Assembly: GCF_014356525.2 (NCBI RefSeq)
Contig: NC_052505.1
Coordinates: forward strand, 7,876,171-7,940,170
Direction of reading: 5' to 3'
Source: Nilaparvata lugens
Taxonomy: Eukaryota; Arthropoda; Insecta; Hemiptera; Delphacidae
DNA length: 64,000 bases
The translations under genes were made by a program, and so were the position numbers. Positions 34,290 to 47,140 of the stretch are shown here, one piece after another. The notes below the pieces were generated by a model. That model saw only the letters and a list, made by a program, of their open reading frames with translations, ran no database searches and was not told where the DNA came from. Position 1 is the first letter of the stretch, and every line of letters starts with the position of its first letter.

Positions 34290-35339
34290 AATGTATTCTT
34301 TGTTTTTTCTCATTTCTCAACCATTCGCAAACAGAGAGTGAGAATAGGGAAAAATCTGAGTGCAGAAGAAGGCCTTCCTGTAAAATTCGGCGTGCCACAA
34401 GGAACAGTTCTTGGTCCGATACTGTACCTCATCTTTGCCAATGAGTTGTGCTCACTCGACATTGGTGGCAAGATTATTGTCTTTGCCGACGACACAGCTG
34501 TGATATTTCAAGGCAACAACTGGAACGAGACTTTCATAACCGCTGAATTAGGCATGGAAAAAATTACACTTTGGCTCCACAGTAATATCCTGACTCTCAA
34601 TTCATCAAAAACTAAATTTCTAGCATTTTCACTGACGGACTCCAAAAAACCTGTACGAAATACAATCAAGTTACATCACTGCAAAATAAATCGCATAGAC
34701 TGCAATTGTCCATCAGTAGAACGAACAGATAATATAAAATATTTAGGAGTTATAATAGACGACTTACTTTGGTGGGACAAACACATCATACAGCAAACAA
34801 CAAAACTCAGGAAACTGGTTTACAGTTTCATTCAACTCCGACAGATACTCACACTGGATACGTTAAAAATTGTATATCACGCATTGGTAGAGTCAATAGC
34901 AAGATATGGAATCCTGGCATGGGGAGCTACGTATTTCTGCCATATCAATCCTGTTTTTAAAGTCCAGAAACTCATCCTCAGAATAATGGGACAGAAACAT
35001 CCACTCTACCCTTCAGATTCTCTATATGAAAAGCTCCAACTACTGAGCATCCGACAAATTTACATTCACAAATTACTCACATTCATCAGGAAAAACCCGC
35101 AGTTCTTTCTCAACATGGACCACACCCACAGCACGCGAAGAAGGAATATTGATCTAGCAGTCCCCAGGATGACAACAACTGCCGCCCAGAGAACAGTCAC
35201 ATACTTAGGACCGAAGATTTACAACAGGCTGCCAATGGACATCAAGGAAATGGTACTGGTTAATATATTTAAAGCAAAAACAAAAACTTGGATAATTGAA
35301 AATAGAATAAATTATAGTGAAGACCTTATTACAAACTAG
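34290..35339 (+). CDS. Reverse transcriptase fragment (CR1/Jockey/I-like LINE) inside the Helitron
   Basis: The frame is open from about 34290; a conventional track starts it at GTG 34338, giving 333 codons, and upstream codons STIRKQRVRIGKN still look like reverse transcriptase. Motif B is VKFGVPQGTVLGPILYLIF, motif C is IIVFADDTAVI with catalytic FADD. Downstream KYLGVIIDDLLWWDKHI and ARYGILAWGATY are thumb/C-terminal features of such LINEs. Fingers, motif A and endonuclease are absent, so it is a 5'-truncated copy, yet there are no stops. It is either a LINE that jumped into the Helitron or host DNA the Helitron captured; an AATAAA-like tail at about 35560 favours the first. Exact clade uncertain. 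Confidence 0.85.
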   Translation, partial: NVFFVFSHFSTIRKQRVRIGKNLSAEEGLPVKFGVPQGTVLGPILYLIFANELCSLDIGGKIIVFADDTAVIFQGNNWNETFITAELGMEKITLWLHSNILTLNSSKTKFLAFSLTDSKKPVRNTIKLHHCKINRIDCNCPSVERTDNIKYLGVIIDDLLWWDKHIIQQTTKLRKLVYSFIQLRQILTLDTLKIVYHALVESIARYGILAWGATYFCHINPVFKVQKLILRIMGQKHPLYPSDSLYEKLQLLSIRQIYIHKLLTFIRKNPQFFLNMDHTHSTRRRNIDLAVPRMTTTAAQRTVTYLGPKIYNRLPMDIKEMVLVNIFKAKTKTWIIENRINYSEDLITN

Positions 35340-35729
35340 ATATTATGAATATTATTAATTCATTTTTTTATCAATCCTTTTTAAGAGACTATTCTCAAAT
35401 ATTTTTTTCTTTTAGAATCTAATTATTTTCCATCAATAATTTTCTATTTTATATATAGGTATTCATTTACTCATTTTAATTTCTTTTTTCTAAAAATTTG
35501 CTTTTTTTTCATTTTATTTCTCACATAAACATTATTTTTCCTTTTAGTTTTGTAATTGCACAATAAACCAGATTTAACAGCTCACATAACACAGATGTTC
35601 ATAATTTATTTAACAAGCATAATATTTGTGGTTTCCCAACACATATTTTATATATAGTGGGGGCCACAGAAAAAAAAATAAACATTCAATCACAATGTGC
35701 CACTGCGAAGCGTGGCAGGGTACAGCTAG

Positions 35730-36183
35730 TATGTACATAAAAATCAAACTCCTCCACTGCTACATTCTCTTAATACTCTTCTATGGGATGGAGTCATGGA
35801 CATTGACCAAGTCAACTGGAAAAAGACTGGAGGCTTTTGAGATGTGGCTGTAGATGACAGTGTTGAGAATATCATGAATGGACAGAGTGACCAACAAAAC
35901 TGTATTGGAGCGAATGGATAAGGATTTGGAAGTGATGAACATCTTCAAGAGCAGGAAACTTGCATATTTCGGCCATATCATGCGCAATGGAGAAAAATAC
36001 GGCCTGCTCAGATTCGTTATCCAAGATCTATGGCAGGAGAGGACCAGGAAGAAAGAGTATATCAAGCTGAGAAACCTGCGTACCAAGACTACAACAGACC
36101 TTTTCAGGATAGCTGTAAAAAAGTTATCCATAGTCAGGCTGATCGCAAATATTCCGAACGAATAGGCACTAGTAGAAGAAGAA
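35730..36183 (+). mobile_element. RTE element, right part with (GAA)n tail
   Basis: Continues the split RTE: YIKIKLLHCYILL, FYGMESWTLTKSTGKRL, EAFEMWL, then a stop, a further stop, and MDRVTNKTVLERMDKD, LAYFGHIMRNGEKY, FRIAVKKLSIVRLIAN. The 3' end AGGCACTAGTAGAAGAAGAA matches the 14.33-kb copy and is followed directly by the 12-bp target duplication. Several stops show that this copy is older than the one at 14.3 kb. Confidence 0.9.
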
Positions 36184-36195
36184 GTAGTCCTACGA

Positions 36196-38690
36196 AAACA
36201 ATATGACACCCCAATTGAAGATTTGATAACTTATATTGGATAGATGAAATTTCCCTCAGTGACTCCCTCGAATAGAATGACAAAGATTATCCAGAAATCT
36301 GAAAACGCTATAATCGAAAAGGCTGTGATAAATATCCTTAGTATTTTCATTCACCAATAGAAATTTGATTTCAAACTCCAAAATTCGAATATTTATTCAA
36401 TTTGAATTTTAAATTTAAATGCATTCTTTGTGATTTTTCATTGAGCCAATTTGTATGCTGCTTGCATCGTATAAACATTGAGTGTACCGTACAGTGTGTT
36501 TTCATAGAATTGATTTTTTTTTAGAATATCACACAATATTTGTGTGAAGAGTTTCTCCTTTACACAGTTTAGATTTTATAGATTTTTCTTGTTTTGGTTT
36601 AGGATGATGTTCACATGAGCACTAGGCTTGTGCGTGGGTAATGGGATGGATGATAATGAGAGATGAGTTCTTGGTTCCAAACCACCAAGAAGCTACTTTG
36701 AAACAAAATGTTATTTCCGTTTAGTCGTATTGAATTCCCGTCTTCTATTCTTGCCAATCGTAAACCTGGATTTAATGATGTTGATATATGCTAGTCTGAT
36801 AACAAGTATCAGTTCCAAAATACCATAATGTTAATAACTTTGTCTGATGGCAGATTGCCAATATTCACATTCATTTTGTTCTATTAGTGTTCTCATAAAC
36901 TTTCAATTTACTTTTTCAAATATTTTGTTGAATGAAGATGATTGGATCGTAGCAGAATCATTCGTGCAACTGAGCGAAAGCTAATTGGGAAGATTAAAAG
37001 TATCTAAAAAAATTGAATATAGTATTTCCCATGTTTGATATAGAATGGGCTGACTCCACGTTTAGACAACCATTCTAGAAAACGAATAACATATCGGACA
37101 ATATATCGGGGTGCACGTTAAAATGGCAGTGGAGAAAGATAGGAGATCAGCGTTGCTGATTCTCTTCCTTGTCATAGCCTCCTATGAAGGATAGAGTAAT
37201 TACCGGTAGCGTACATCTGATGTATCAACTGTTCATTCTATTCCGAAATAATCAATGACATTATATTCGTCAGGAAAATATATTTCCCATGGTTCAATGA
37301 TGAATTTTCATAATTGAGATAAATGATTCAATTAATCAATATTTTAATCGATATGGTTGCGGACCTACTAAAGTGCTATTGGATAGTGTTATCGAAATGA
37401 TTAATCTCATAGATAAGAGCTGCAACATCATTGTAAATCGAATACTTTCATTATAACGTGGACCTCACTATAGTCTCAGTTGTTGCAAAATAATCTATCT
37501 CTTATATATCAAGTCAATCACAGCTTGTTCACCAAAAGCCGTTAATAATGAAACAACTGAAACAAGTTATTCTCCGATTGATAATGACCTGTTACAGCCT
37601 TATCAATATAGATAGCTATCCAACATAAAACAAGTATCACTACAAGTTACAACCCTAAAGTAGAAATTCTTTTGAATATTATAATTGATTCCAGAAACCA
37701 CAAGAACCAAAGATTTTCTCTCATCTTGTTGGAAAAGACTTCTAGCAATTAAATTATTAAAATATCCATAGTCACATAGTTTTGTGTGGTAATACCCAAG
37801 CAATAGGTTTCAAGTCTACGATTCTACATGAATAGAAATCACAGATTCCATGTTATATATTAGCAACATCAAAGTGAATCTTAAATTCGGATGTGGTTAT
37901 AATAAAAAGTGAAGTATTTGAGGTTAAAAGAATTCTATCGTTTTGAATCTCAGCATAGGACCCTCTACTTATTTCCATTCTTCTCCTGCATTGGCAGGAA
38001 TTTGTAACTTGTTTTGTTTGATTCACCATTCTAGTTTGCATGTAGTGCCAATTCTCATATGCATGTAGTGCCAATTCTCATAAATTCACGAAAAATCATC
38101 CCTCAATTTATTTTAAAAAACTTACTGAATCGATTCGGTTCCACTTATTCCCAAACTGAAATGAATAGAATAAAAACTTGTTTTTCCATTCTATTGAGCA
38201 GTTCCTATTCTCATATTATATAACCGTCAAAACATGTTTCAGACAAGATGCTATTTTTCTTGAACAGGATAATTCAAGTCTTGTTTCAGTTGATACTCAT
38301 ATTTCCGTCATGATTCATGACTTGTCCTCATGGAATAAGTTGGAAAACTTTGATAGTATTAATTAATTGTAGGACATTTTACATCGAGATGGTTTAAAGG
38401 ATGAAGCAGGGAACATTCAACTATATATATGTATATATCCCGAATTTGGATTAATTAAATGAAAGTATTCTTTGTTCTGGGCGGAATTAGAATTAAACTA
38501 ATGATAAAGTTCATTTAATATTACTTACATTGAATGTTCATCCTGAGAACAGCTCTGCATAAATATCCTTTTGAATTTATTGGGAGGAATTCTGGTATAT
38601 TTTGCTGTTATAGTACGGTGTCTCCAAAGCACTATGTACAACGTTCACAGCACTATGTAAAGGATAAAGCTGTAGGAAAATAAGTAAACT
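36196..38690. other. No gene seen
   Basis: AT-rich spacer; short frames only. GCATGTAGTGCCAATTCTCA is duplicated in tandem near 38038-38081. Confidence 0.4.
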
Positions 38691-39010
38691 TGTAACACTT
38701 AGCAACAAGAAACTAGTTTGGTCGGTTGACGGGCCGACGACAGGGCCTGACGGATGGGCCCTTGGACGGGACGCGGGGGAAGTGCACCACAACACTGCAT
38801 GCTCGACGGTTGTCAGCCAACACAAGTGAGAGCAGGCGATAGGACGTCTAGACGCGACCGCGACGCTGGCTTCACACAGACTGGGCGCCGAGTCGCTCAG
38901 GGCGTCACATCGATTCTGCGCGGGCCTCCACGGCTCTCACCCCCTCAATCCCCCAACCACCCCACCGCATCGCTCGCCCTCATGCAAAATCGGCTCACAA
39001 TCCCTCAAAA
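38691..39010. other. GC-rich island, function unknown
   Basis: A 300-bp island with many CpGs (GACGGGCCGACGACAGGGCC, CGCGACCGCGACGCTGG) in AT-rich surroundings. A 117-codon plus frame (38754-39107) and an 82-codon minus frame (38577-38825) cross it; neither has a recognisable domain. It may be a promoter or an untranslated first exon. Confidence 0.4.
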
Positions 39011-42000
39011 TGCCCGATCACAAAAATATCCCGCAATGCATGACCGAAAATCGGTTACACATCGGGGAAACAGGTTTTGGAAAATGCTGCTTCTTTGTGG
39101 GATTTAACCTTGCTGGTTCTATGAAGATATAACTTTGATTGTTTCAGATGAGGGTTGTGATTCTAGTTATGAAGGTATTCTGAAAGTGAACTTTTATAAG
39201 TTGAAACTGTATTAGTATTAGCTGATCACATATATTAAGGTACAAACGTACAACTGCAGTCATGAAGTTTTTGTTCAAGAATTAAAATTGAATTGAAATT
39301 CGAAAACTGAGCTGAATTTCTAAGGGAGAATATTTTTACGGGATTGGTGATGAAACTGCAACTGAATCATAAGATGCTAAAATGAGCTCAGTCAATTTTA
39401 GGTCATTCTGAGAAAAACACAAAAAACCTACCAGATTTTTTAATTCTCCTTAAAAGTGAATGAATTTTGGGTAGCAGTATCACAAAAGCTCTCTCTTCAT
39501 CAAGGAATGAAAATAATTCGAATATTCATATTACTTTTTTAATTATTTCCAATTGAAATGGCTTGACTTAACTCCTTTTAGAAAAGTGAATTATTGGATC
39601 TTTGGTTAAGTAATTAACTGCAAATTTTTATCAAAGTACCGTGCTGTTTTGCTGGTGACTAACAAGAATTGGACAGTGAACACATTTGGAAACAGAAAGA
39701 ACTGATTTATTTCGTCAACGTGACCACATCGTGGTGTGAGAGCTATTCACGTAAAGCACGTAGATGTGGAGTATTCTGATCTATGGGTGGAAGGCGAAAA
39801 TCATCATCATAATAATGGAAATTTTCTGAACCGAATTAAGCTCTGATAATGCTGTATTCTCAATCAACAGCATTCAGTATGAGTGAGTAGGATGACCAAC
39901 TTCTGAAAAGATGCAGAGCTCACATAACTTTCTATTGGAGAATGCTTAAAAAATGGTAGCGATATTTTCAAATTAAAAAATTGATTTGAACAATTCGATT
40001 CGTTTGGATGAACTCAAACATTCTATAATTGAACCTCGGCAGAAGGTGCACATGCAACGCAAAAAAATACATTCCAGAAAATATTTTCACAAGTTGAATG
40101 ATTTTTCTAGGAAATCAACAATTGAAAATACTTTTTTAATTAATTTCGTAAATATCGAAATATGGTAATATTTCAGTGAATTGCGACGGTTTTGTGACTT
40201 TTCGTGACTGTTTGTCACTATTATGCTAATTCCAACATCACAACATACCATGTTGGATGTTGCAGTTGATTATTCCATGTCCAGTCACGCCTTTCCATTA
40301 CATGGAAGTAGCAATCCAATATAATTCTCTTGCACGAAGTTATCAACCCCATTGTGAATTTCTCAGATTGGCTATTTTATAAATAATATCAGCAGCAGCA
40401 TGATGTGAATGCATTATAAAATCAGCGATTAGACATGCCACGTCAACCCTGTGAATGTTTATTTACATGATGTGGAGTATAGTATTTTGATAGGATCTAT
40501 GGCAAGGTGTAAATCATCAAGTGTCCAACACCATTTACTACATGTAACAGTATTTTGAAATTCATGATTGCTGTGACATTTTCAAAGTCAAACAAGTGAG
40601 TTTAGAATTGTTGATAAATTTTTATAATGAACTCAGGCTTTTCCATAATCAAGTTTACAACCAGCATTCAAACATTTTTTTCAGCCAGACTTAACTAGCA
40701 GTCAAGTGTTGTTCTGTAACAACTTCTTACAGATAGAGTCAGAATGAGCTCACTTCCATATTCCATCTGACAGGGTTTTCAAAGTTATCGAATTTTTCCA
40801 GTTTAGAGTTATGAGTTTGTCCTGTAGCCACGCAGTAAGGTATCTTGTTCAATTTACAATTTTGTGAGGTGGTTCAAGCTTCGAAATAAGTTGAGTCGAA
40901 CTTCAACTGAATTATTGTGAGAGGGAGAATACATCGACGAGGGAATTATATAATTCAGCCGGTTACTGAAAATTAAAGGCAACGTTTTCCAGGAAATTAT
41001 TCATGTTCACAACCCCGTTGGAAAGCCCTTCGCCCAACCGATGTTCTTTTGCATTATTGCTCACTTCGGCAAACTTTTCCTGGTTTATTTGATAAAATTA
41101 TTATCAGGCTGACTTACTTATTTTTGTCAAGGTAATTACAGTACTTTTCCATTTAGCTGCTGTCACTCAGTTCAGACATTCAAGTGATATTCTGATTATC
41201 CAATTAACTCCTCAATATCCAAAGATAGATTCACGAATATACTCATAATGGTGGGTATTAAATTTCATAATACATTGCATGACTGAATCATGCAATATTT
41301 TTCTCCATATTCGTGCTAGATCCATAATAGCCTTAAAATCCAGTAGAATATTCTCACTGTTCGATAACTTTCCATTTACACAACACAAATAATGCGTGTA
41401 GAAAGATTCATCTGTCAACAAGCAAAGGAGCCATGCAGAAACAAGAGATTCCATAATGGTAGCTATTGTTTGATAATATGAAACATCAATGGCAAATGAA
41501 GAATTCTATTTTTAAAGGCCAGAACAGAGGAAAATGTTGTGTATGGACTTTATTCGTGCACAATGAAGCTTAATGGAGTGAAACTGTGTGTTCAGCATAA
41601 ACTTGTTTCAGGATGATTTGTTCACCAATGCATTACATTCAATTAAATAGAACCAGATTGGGAATAAAAGTCAGAGTTATTTAGTTCTACTGGCTAGAAC
41701 TGATTGGGTAATAACGGGTACATAGTTTTGTAGGACGAAAGTTATAGGTGGAAGTAGTTAATTCTTTCTAATGAATATAATATTCACAATCATCAGTCTA
41801 ATCACATTAGTATTTTATTGATATCCTTGAAACAACATTCCTGTACGTTTTTGAGTTGACTCCACCCTGAAATAGTCCATCCTGTATCACTGTAATTCTC
41901 AAGTTATTCAGTCAGACGAGAGCACATCATTACATTCATGCTATATGAATTCGATTTCAGAGATAAAATGTCTAGTGCTGAATAGTAACTTATGTAGCCA

Positions 42001-42172
42001 ATTGACAAGAAAAATCACGTAGAATCACCGTATATAAATCAAGTAGACACATGCCTTGACTTGCATCTTTCATGTCTGGCGTCAGTGGGTGATGTGGATA
42101 AGGCTTCACCAGTTCTTTGAATTTATTGACATATTTCACATGAAGCCGTATCACTTCAAGAAAACACTTTGA
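39011..42172. other. No gene seen
   Basis: Long AT-rich stretch. I found no frame with motif or splice context and no clear repeat. Confidence 0.4.
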
Positions 42173-42450
42173 ACCATTTAGAAAATATTACGGCTTCTGT
42201 TGAAGAATGGATAAATGATATCACATATTTGAGGTGCAATTCAACAGCGGCGTCTCGAGACAAGCGCCTAGAGACGCGTGGTCAGAGCCGCAGCGTCTAG
42301 ATCATATAACCCATAAATTCAATTGATTTGATGATTCATTATAATATGAATTCTAAAAGCAATATTATAAAGTAGCATAGACTATATACATGACCTTAGA
42401 TCTTTGATAGTTGCCAACACTCCAAATTCATCTCATAAACACTTTCATAC
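42173..42450. repeat. Dispersed direct repeat, copy 1 (of 44616-44900)
   Basis: Starts CCATTTAGAAAATATTACGG and ends CATCTCATAAACAC. It is about 95% alike to copy 2, 2.4 kb downstream in the same orientation. Both contain GGCGTCTCGAGACAAGCGCC followed by TAGAGACGCG, a small palindrome. Copy 1 lacks the right-hand inverted end seen in copy 2. Confidence 0.85.
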
Positions 42451-44615
42451 AACTGTAGTGCTGTATTTTAAATGCCTCACGTTGCAAGCCAAATTGTGTA
42501 GTGCTCTTCCTGGGGGAGTTACTATCGCCTCCAAGGATAGGACGACACACTTATAATGAATCTTGCACTGAGTCACCAGTATTGAGGTTAGAAATTTTGA
42601 AAATGCGTGCGTGGACGCTGAGTGAATACCAGACTGATTGAGTCACTACAAGATTCGATACAATCGTCTGAATCGCGGGAGGCATAAACACTCGCTCACC
42701 CTTGATTCTTCTTATGACAGATTATATAATGATAAAATGTTTTCAAAAGTAGTGTAGCGGTTGCTAAACACTGAATACGGATATCTTAAAACTATTACCT
42801 GTGATGGAACAGCATATAAAATCATACAGGTCGAGCAATAATCCCGATGTAGATAATTTACGGGACTGCGTCTCTAATAAGTTCCGAAAGATTAAGATAG
42901 AGTACTAGGACCAGATATAGTTCGGAATATATTTCGAGAACAAAGTCTTGTCGGGTTTCATGCTCTATTGTAGGAAATTATATGATCTCCAGCTGCATCT
43001 GCTATACAGTCGACGAATTCGCTCCTAAGTCGAAGTTGGTAACAGATAAGAGCTGATATATGAGCAGGTAAGGACAGGGAATAGATAATCTCGATCTGAC
43101 CCCACACACTACATCTACTTAGATCTGTTCCAATATCTAGGTTGATTCAATCATTTAAATGATCGTACTTGATCGGTTCTTGATAATATAGAACGTGTCA
43201 GACACAATGATTGACAGGCTTAAGAAATAATCGAACTCAGAAGACGAATTGACAAAATGGAAATATAATATAATAAAAATATATGATTTGACAGTGCAGA
43301 TTCAGAGCTTGGATTACAGATTGAAAATAGTTTAACATTAACAAAAATGATTAGAAGTTTGCTTGTGCTCGCATGATACCAAGCATGATTCAACAGAATT
43401 TTATAATTGACAAATTTAACGATTTTGTGAAAAATAGTGAAAATAAATTATAAAAGATTTTTGAAATTGCTCGGGTCGTGGTTCTGGCAGCGGAGGATAG
43501 TTAATCAACTACAAGTTCTTATAAATTCTATATCAGATAAACTCTAGGATCTTAATAATTATAAGCGCTTGTCGACGTGGCCATGCATTACTTTAACGAA
43601 GAAAAATTTTATATTTTCTGCACTGTTATTTCTTTCGAAGCGAAGATTGGGGCCCCAAAATATAAAACTCACGTGAATCCTCTTGGCGGTCGTGGTTCCT
43701 TTGGATCAAATTTGTTTGATCGGTGGCCGGTCCAGGCTTCGGTCTTAGCACGTGTGGAATTTTAATTAAATATCTCCCTCACCAGAACAACTAGGGGATA
43801 ATTAAGTTTGAATTTCTCGAATTATCGATTGATGAAATAAATTTATAAAATAACAAATAAAATAGCCTAAAATATTGGCTCACAGATAAAATATACAAAA
43901 ATCGAACAAAATTTCACTAATAGGTCTTTGTTAACTTTCAACAAGGTCTTAGCGGTGAGGATTTTAAAAGGTAAGTGAAGTCTTCTTCTAAGACTTTGGC
44001 TAGAACCTTTTCTCTGAGAATCTCTGTGTAATTAATTTGCATGAAAATTTGCCATTGGTAGAATGATTATGACGTAGGCATGACGTCAGTGGCAAGCAGT
44101 AAAATATAATTCCTTTAATTACAATAATAACTTAATTTGTATAATTTTTTAAACTGCTTGATTCTCTAGATACAGTTCCTCTATACAGTGTACATGCACT
44201 AGCATTATTTTATTATGATAAGGCAGGTTTGCTGTCTGATAACAGATTGACATATGATGTTTTCAAACGATCATCCCTTTTGGTGCTATTTCTATGACAT
44301 ATGATTGGCTTAGACTTGCCAAAGAGATTCATTCACCATGTGACTCAGTTGAATCAATAATTTATAATTTAATATTTCTATACAATTCTTATTATATTCG
44401 AAACTGTTATAATTAATTTTTGCTGCTCTTATCAGTACAATATTCATGCTATGACCTAGTTAGTTACAATAACATTCGACATTTTAATGTAATTTCGTGA
44501 ATAATAAATAAATTTTAACAATAATACATACATTTTATTTTTTTATTTGAAATTCTTGGTCCTTTATCAATAGTTCTTAATTTTAGAAATAGCTTGCATG
44601 AAAACCTGGCATGAC
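42451..44615. other. Spacer between the direct repeats; no gene supported
   Basis: Contains a GC-richer patch at 43450-43760 (CTCGGGTCGTGGTTCTGGCA, CTTGGCGGTCGTGGTTCC) with a 62-codon plus frame lacking motifs. I considered an LTR retrotransposon but found no paired LTRs or coding region. Confidence 0.35.
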
Positions 44616-44900
44616 CATTTAGAAAATATTACGGCTTCTGTTGAAGAATGAATAAATGATATCGCATATTTGAGGTGCAATTCAACAGTGGCGTCTCGAG
44701 ACAAGCGCCTAGAGACGCGTGGTCAGAGCCGCAGCGGCTAGAGCATATAACCCATGAATTCAATTGATTTGATGATTCATTTTAATAATTATTAATTCTA
44801 AAAGCGATATTATAAAGTAGCATAGACTACTTATACATGAGCTTAGATCTTTGATAGTTGCCAACACTCCAAATTCATCTCATAAACACGTTCATATAAC
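44616..44900. repeat. Dispersed direct repeat, copy 2
   Basis: Counterpart of 42173-42450. Overlaps the left half of the inverted-repeat element at 44672-45005. Confidence 0.85.
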
Positions 44901-45005
44901 ACAAAAATCCAATTTGTCATTGAATCTAAGGAATTTCTAGGTTTTGATCTCGAGTTGCGACGGCTCTAATCAAGCGTATCGAGACGCCGCTAAAGAATCA
45001 CACCT
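44672..45005. mobile_element. MITE-like element with GGTGYRATTC ends
   Basis: The left end GAGGTGCAATTCAACAG then GGCGTCTCGAGAC pairs with the minus-strand right end AGGTGTGATTCTTTAG then GGCGTCTCGATAC, TIRs of about 45 bp with GAGCCG near the inner edge of both. No ORF. No clear target duplication. The copy at 42.2 kb keeps only the left part. Confidence 0.6.
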
Positions 45006-46373
45006 GAAGAGGAAAAAGGAAGACTGGCTTCTTTGAAATATATCTGTTCTGGCTTGAAATTTCCATTTTGGATCAGAATGGTTACCGTTTGAATGAATGG
45101 CGATAGCAGAATACAACGCATGAATACGTGATGATGGGTCAATTCTCGAGAGATCCACACCATGTTGTGGAATGCAAACACTTGGCCCCTTGAACCTATG
45201 ACGGCTCGATCTTGTCTCAGGGGTAAACGGAATCGATCTACAGATATGACATAATACTATATTCATGTTTTGAACAATAGTCACCAGGGTATAATATGAT
45301 AGTTCATAGTATGATGTTCAAGTTACAACATGAAGTACTTCATTCTGCAACCAAAGCTTTTACAATTCTATACACTTTCTGCACACATTGAATGCTTCAA
45401 CAATCCATACCACAAAATAAGGGGGATTTAGTAATAGAATGAATTATCATCAATTCAAAGTGGAATTTGTCAATAACAGGATTGATTATTATCAAAATTC
45501 CTGGTCCTGTTTCCGAGGCTATTATTGTAAGCTATTCAGTGATGAGAATTATCCCCTGGTCGAGCTACGAACACTGCGCAGGCTGAGCTCAATGGTAAGG
45601 ACTCCACCTTTCTGCTCTTAAACTCACAACATTTTCAAAACTTTTTGTAGGCATAAGGACACCTAATCCTTGCATATAAGATAATGATAATGATAATGAT
45701 TTTCCGGCTCTTATCAACCCTTCGAAATTCAAAATTCATCAGTCATAACTCTAATACGTATTCTCTGAGTGTTAATCTTTGGTGAAAACAGAAATTTTTA
45801 ACTTAACCTCACTTTGGACCATTTATGTGCCAAAATCAAGGAATTGAAGAAGTTTTGGGCAATTGCCTGTTTCTCTTTCCAAATATCGTGTTTGTGACTG
45901 TTCTAATAAATAAATAAATAAATGATGCTGGCCAATATAATGACAATATTGATGAGCTGGACTGCTCTAAATATCTAAGACTATTATTTGAGAGCTAGGA
46001 TTACTTCATAAAATATTGTATTATTTGGAAACACTAATCGACTTCCATAGTTTTTCAACTGCACAATATAGTAATAGAAGTCTAGATTGTTCGTTTTTCC
46101 AAATTCAAAAATCCAATAACACTTTGGAATCTCTCACACAAGCCAAACTGTGTATTTCTTGAATTATCCCTCATGTATAGTTCCACGGAATCCATTTACA
46201 TATTGAGCTGTGAATAATTATTATTGATCCTTGTTGATGATCATTTTTGATGCTTTAAACGGAATTGTTAATGGAAGTTCCCAATGCAGGTTCAATATTT
46301 TAAATTGAAATGATGTGTCATTTCAAATGATGTCACCATTTCATGGTGTGAATCATGGCTCTACTCTACATCT
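45006..46373. other. No gene supported
   Basis: A 104-codon minus frame (44970-45284) overlaps the end of the preceding element and has no motif. A short (GATAAT)n run lies near 45679. Confidence 0.4.
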
Positions 46374-46665
46374 CTATTTCTCTGATTCTTGCTGCGATAA
46401 TTTGGTTAGTTTATTGAGTTTTGTTTGTTGAGCAGCTATCAGCAGCAAGATGGCGACGGTGGCAGTCGGCACTCCATTTCCGCAGCTCTTGAAAAGTTGG
46501 CGCGAACAAAATAGGAAAGTGTGCTGCTCCATTGAAGTGGCGGCTCCATTGTGCAAGGAAATTTATGTTGTCATATCCAGGCGGCTCTCTTCAAAAAGAA
46601 CACATTTTACGAGAGGAAGTGACACGAAGAGTGGAAGCTATCTGCATTTTTACATGACTTAGTTC
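46374..46665. other. GC-richer patch with possible start AAGATGGCG
   Basis: A plus frame of 70 codons opens with AGCAAGATGGCGACGGTGGC, a good start context, reading MATVAVGTPFPQLLKSWREQ; no donor in phase follows and the frame closes at 46660. An antisense frame of 60 codons shares it. It may be a 5' exon or promoter; weak. Confidence 0.25.
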
Positions 46666-46849
46666 CCACATGCATAGCATACACCCACAGAGCTCAGTCC
46701 AGGAAATGCTGTTACTACTGACTACTGAATTTTTTCCGGGTGCACACACAATCAAATTACATTGAAAAGCAGCTCCACATTGTCTTCAAACTATAAGCGG
46801 TTGATGGGAACTATGCAAACAGACTGACAGTGGAAAAATGTCAGAAACG

Positions 46850-47140
46850 TTGCATTAGTGTTGTCAGGGAGTTGAGTTTGTTCTTTAAGTTTTGAACCAC
46901 TTGAGAATTGATATCACTCATGATGTATTCGAGCATATAGAGGTGCCAGAGTAAATTAAATTAAATAATCAAATAAATAAATAATCAAATAAAACGTTAC
47001 AAAAAAATGAAGAAAATGAAACTTTACATTAGTTTTGTCAGGGAATTGAGTTCGTTCTTCAAGTTTTGAACCACTTGATAATTGATATCACTCTTGATGT
47101 ATTCGAGCATACATAAGTGCCAGAGTAAATTAAATAAATG
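46850..47140. repeat. Tandem duplication, 174-bp period
   Basis: TTGTCAGGGAGTTGAG, AAGTTTTGAACCACTTGA and GATGTATTCGAGCATA recur with a 174-bp offset (46850-46965 and 47024-47140), separated by an AAATAAATAATCA-rich stretch that is also repeated. Confidence 0.85.

Larger units (their letters stand above)
33077..35729 (+). mobile_element. Non-autonomous Helitron, 2653 bp
   Basis: The 5' end TCTATATATATAAAAATG and the 3' end CTAG, with host A before and host T after, are the classical Helitron termini. A stem-loop GCCACTGCGAAGCGTGGC (35699-35716) lies about 10 bases before CTAG, as expected. Removing the element rejoins the interrupted RTE reading frame (HNLN|MYIKIKLLHCY) exactly, proving the boundaries. 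There is no Rep/helicase frame. The interior carries a GC-rich segment near 33310-33370 and a reverse transcriptase fragment. Confidence 0.92.

Noticed and set aside
35781..36209. 142-codon minus frame
   Set aside because: Antisense of the RTE 3' part.
42173..44900. Pair of LTRs flanking a 2.2-kb retrotransposon
   Set aside because: The repeats do not begin TG or end CA, no target duplication is seen, and the interior has no gag/pol frame.
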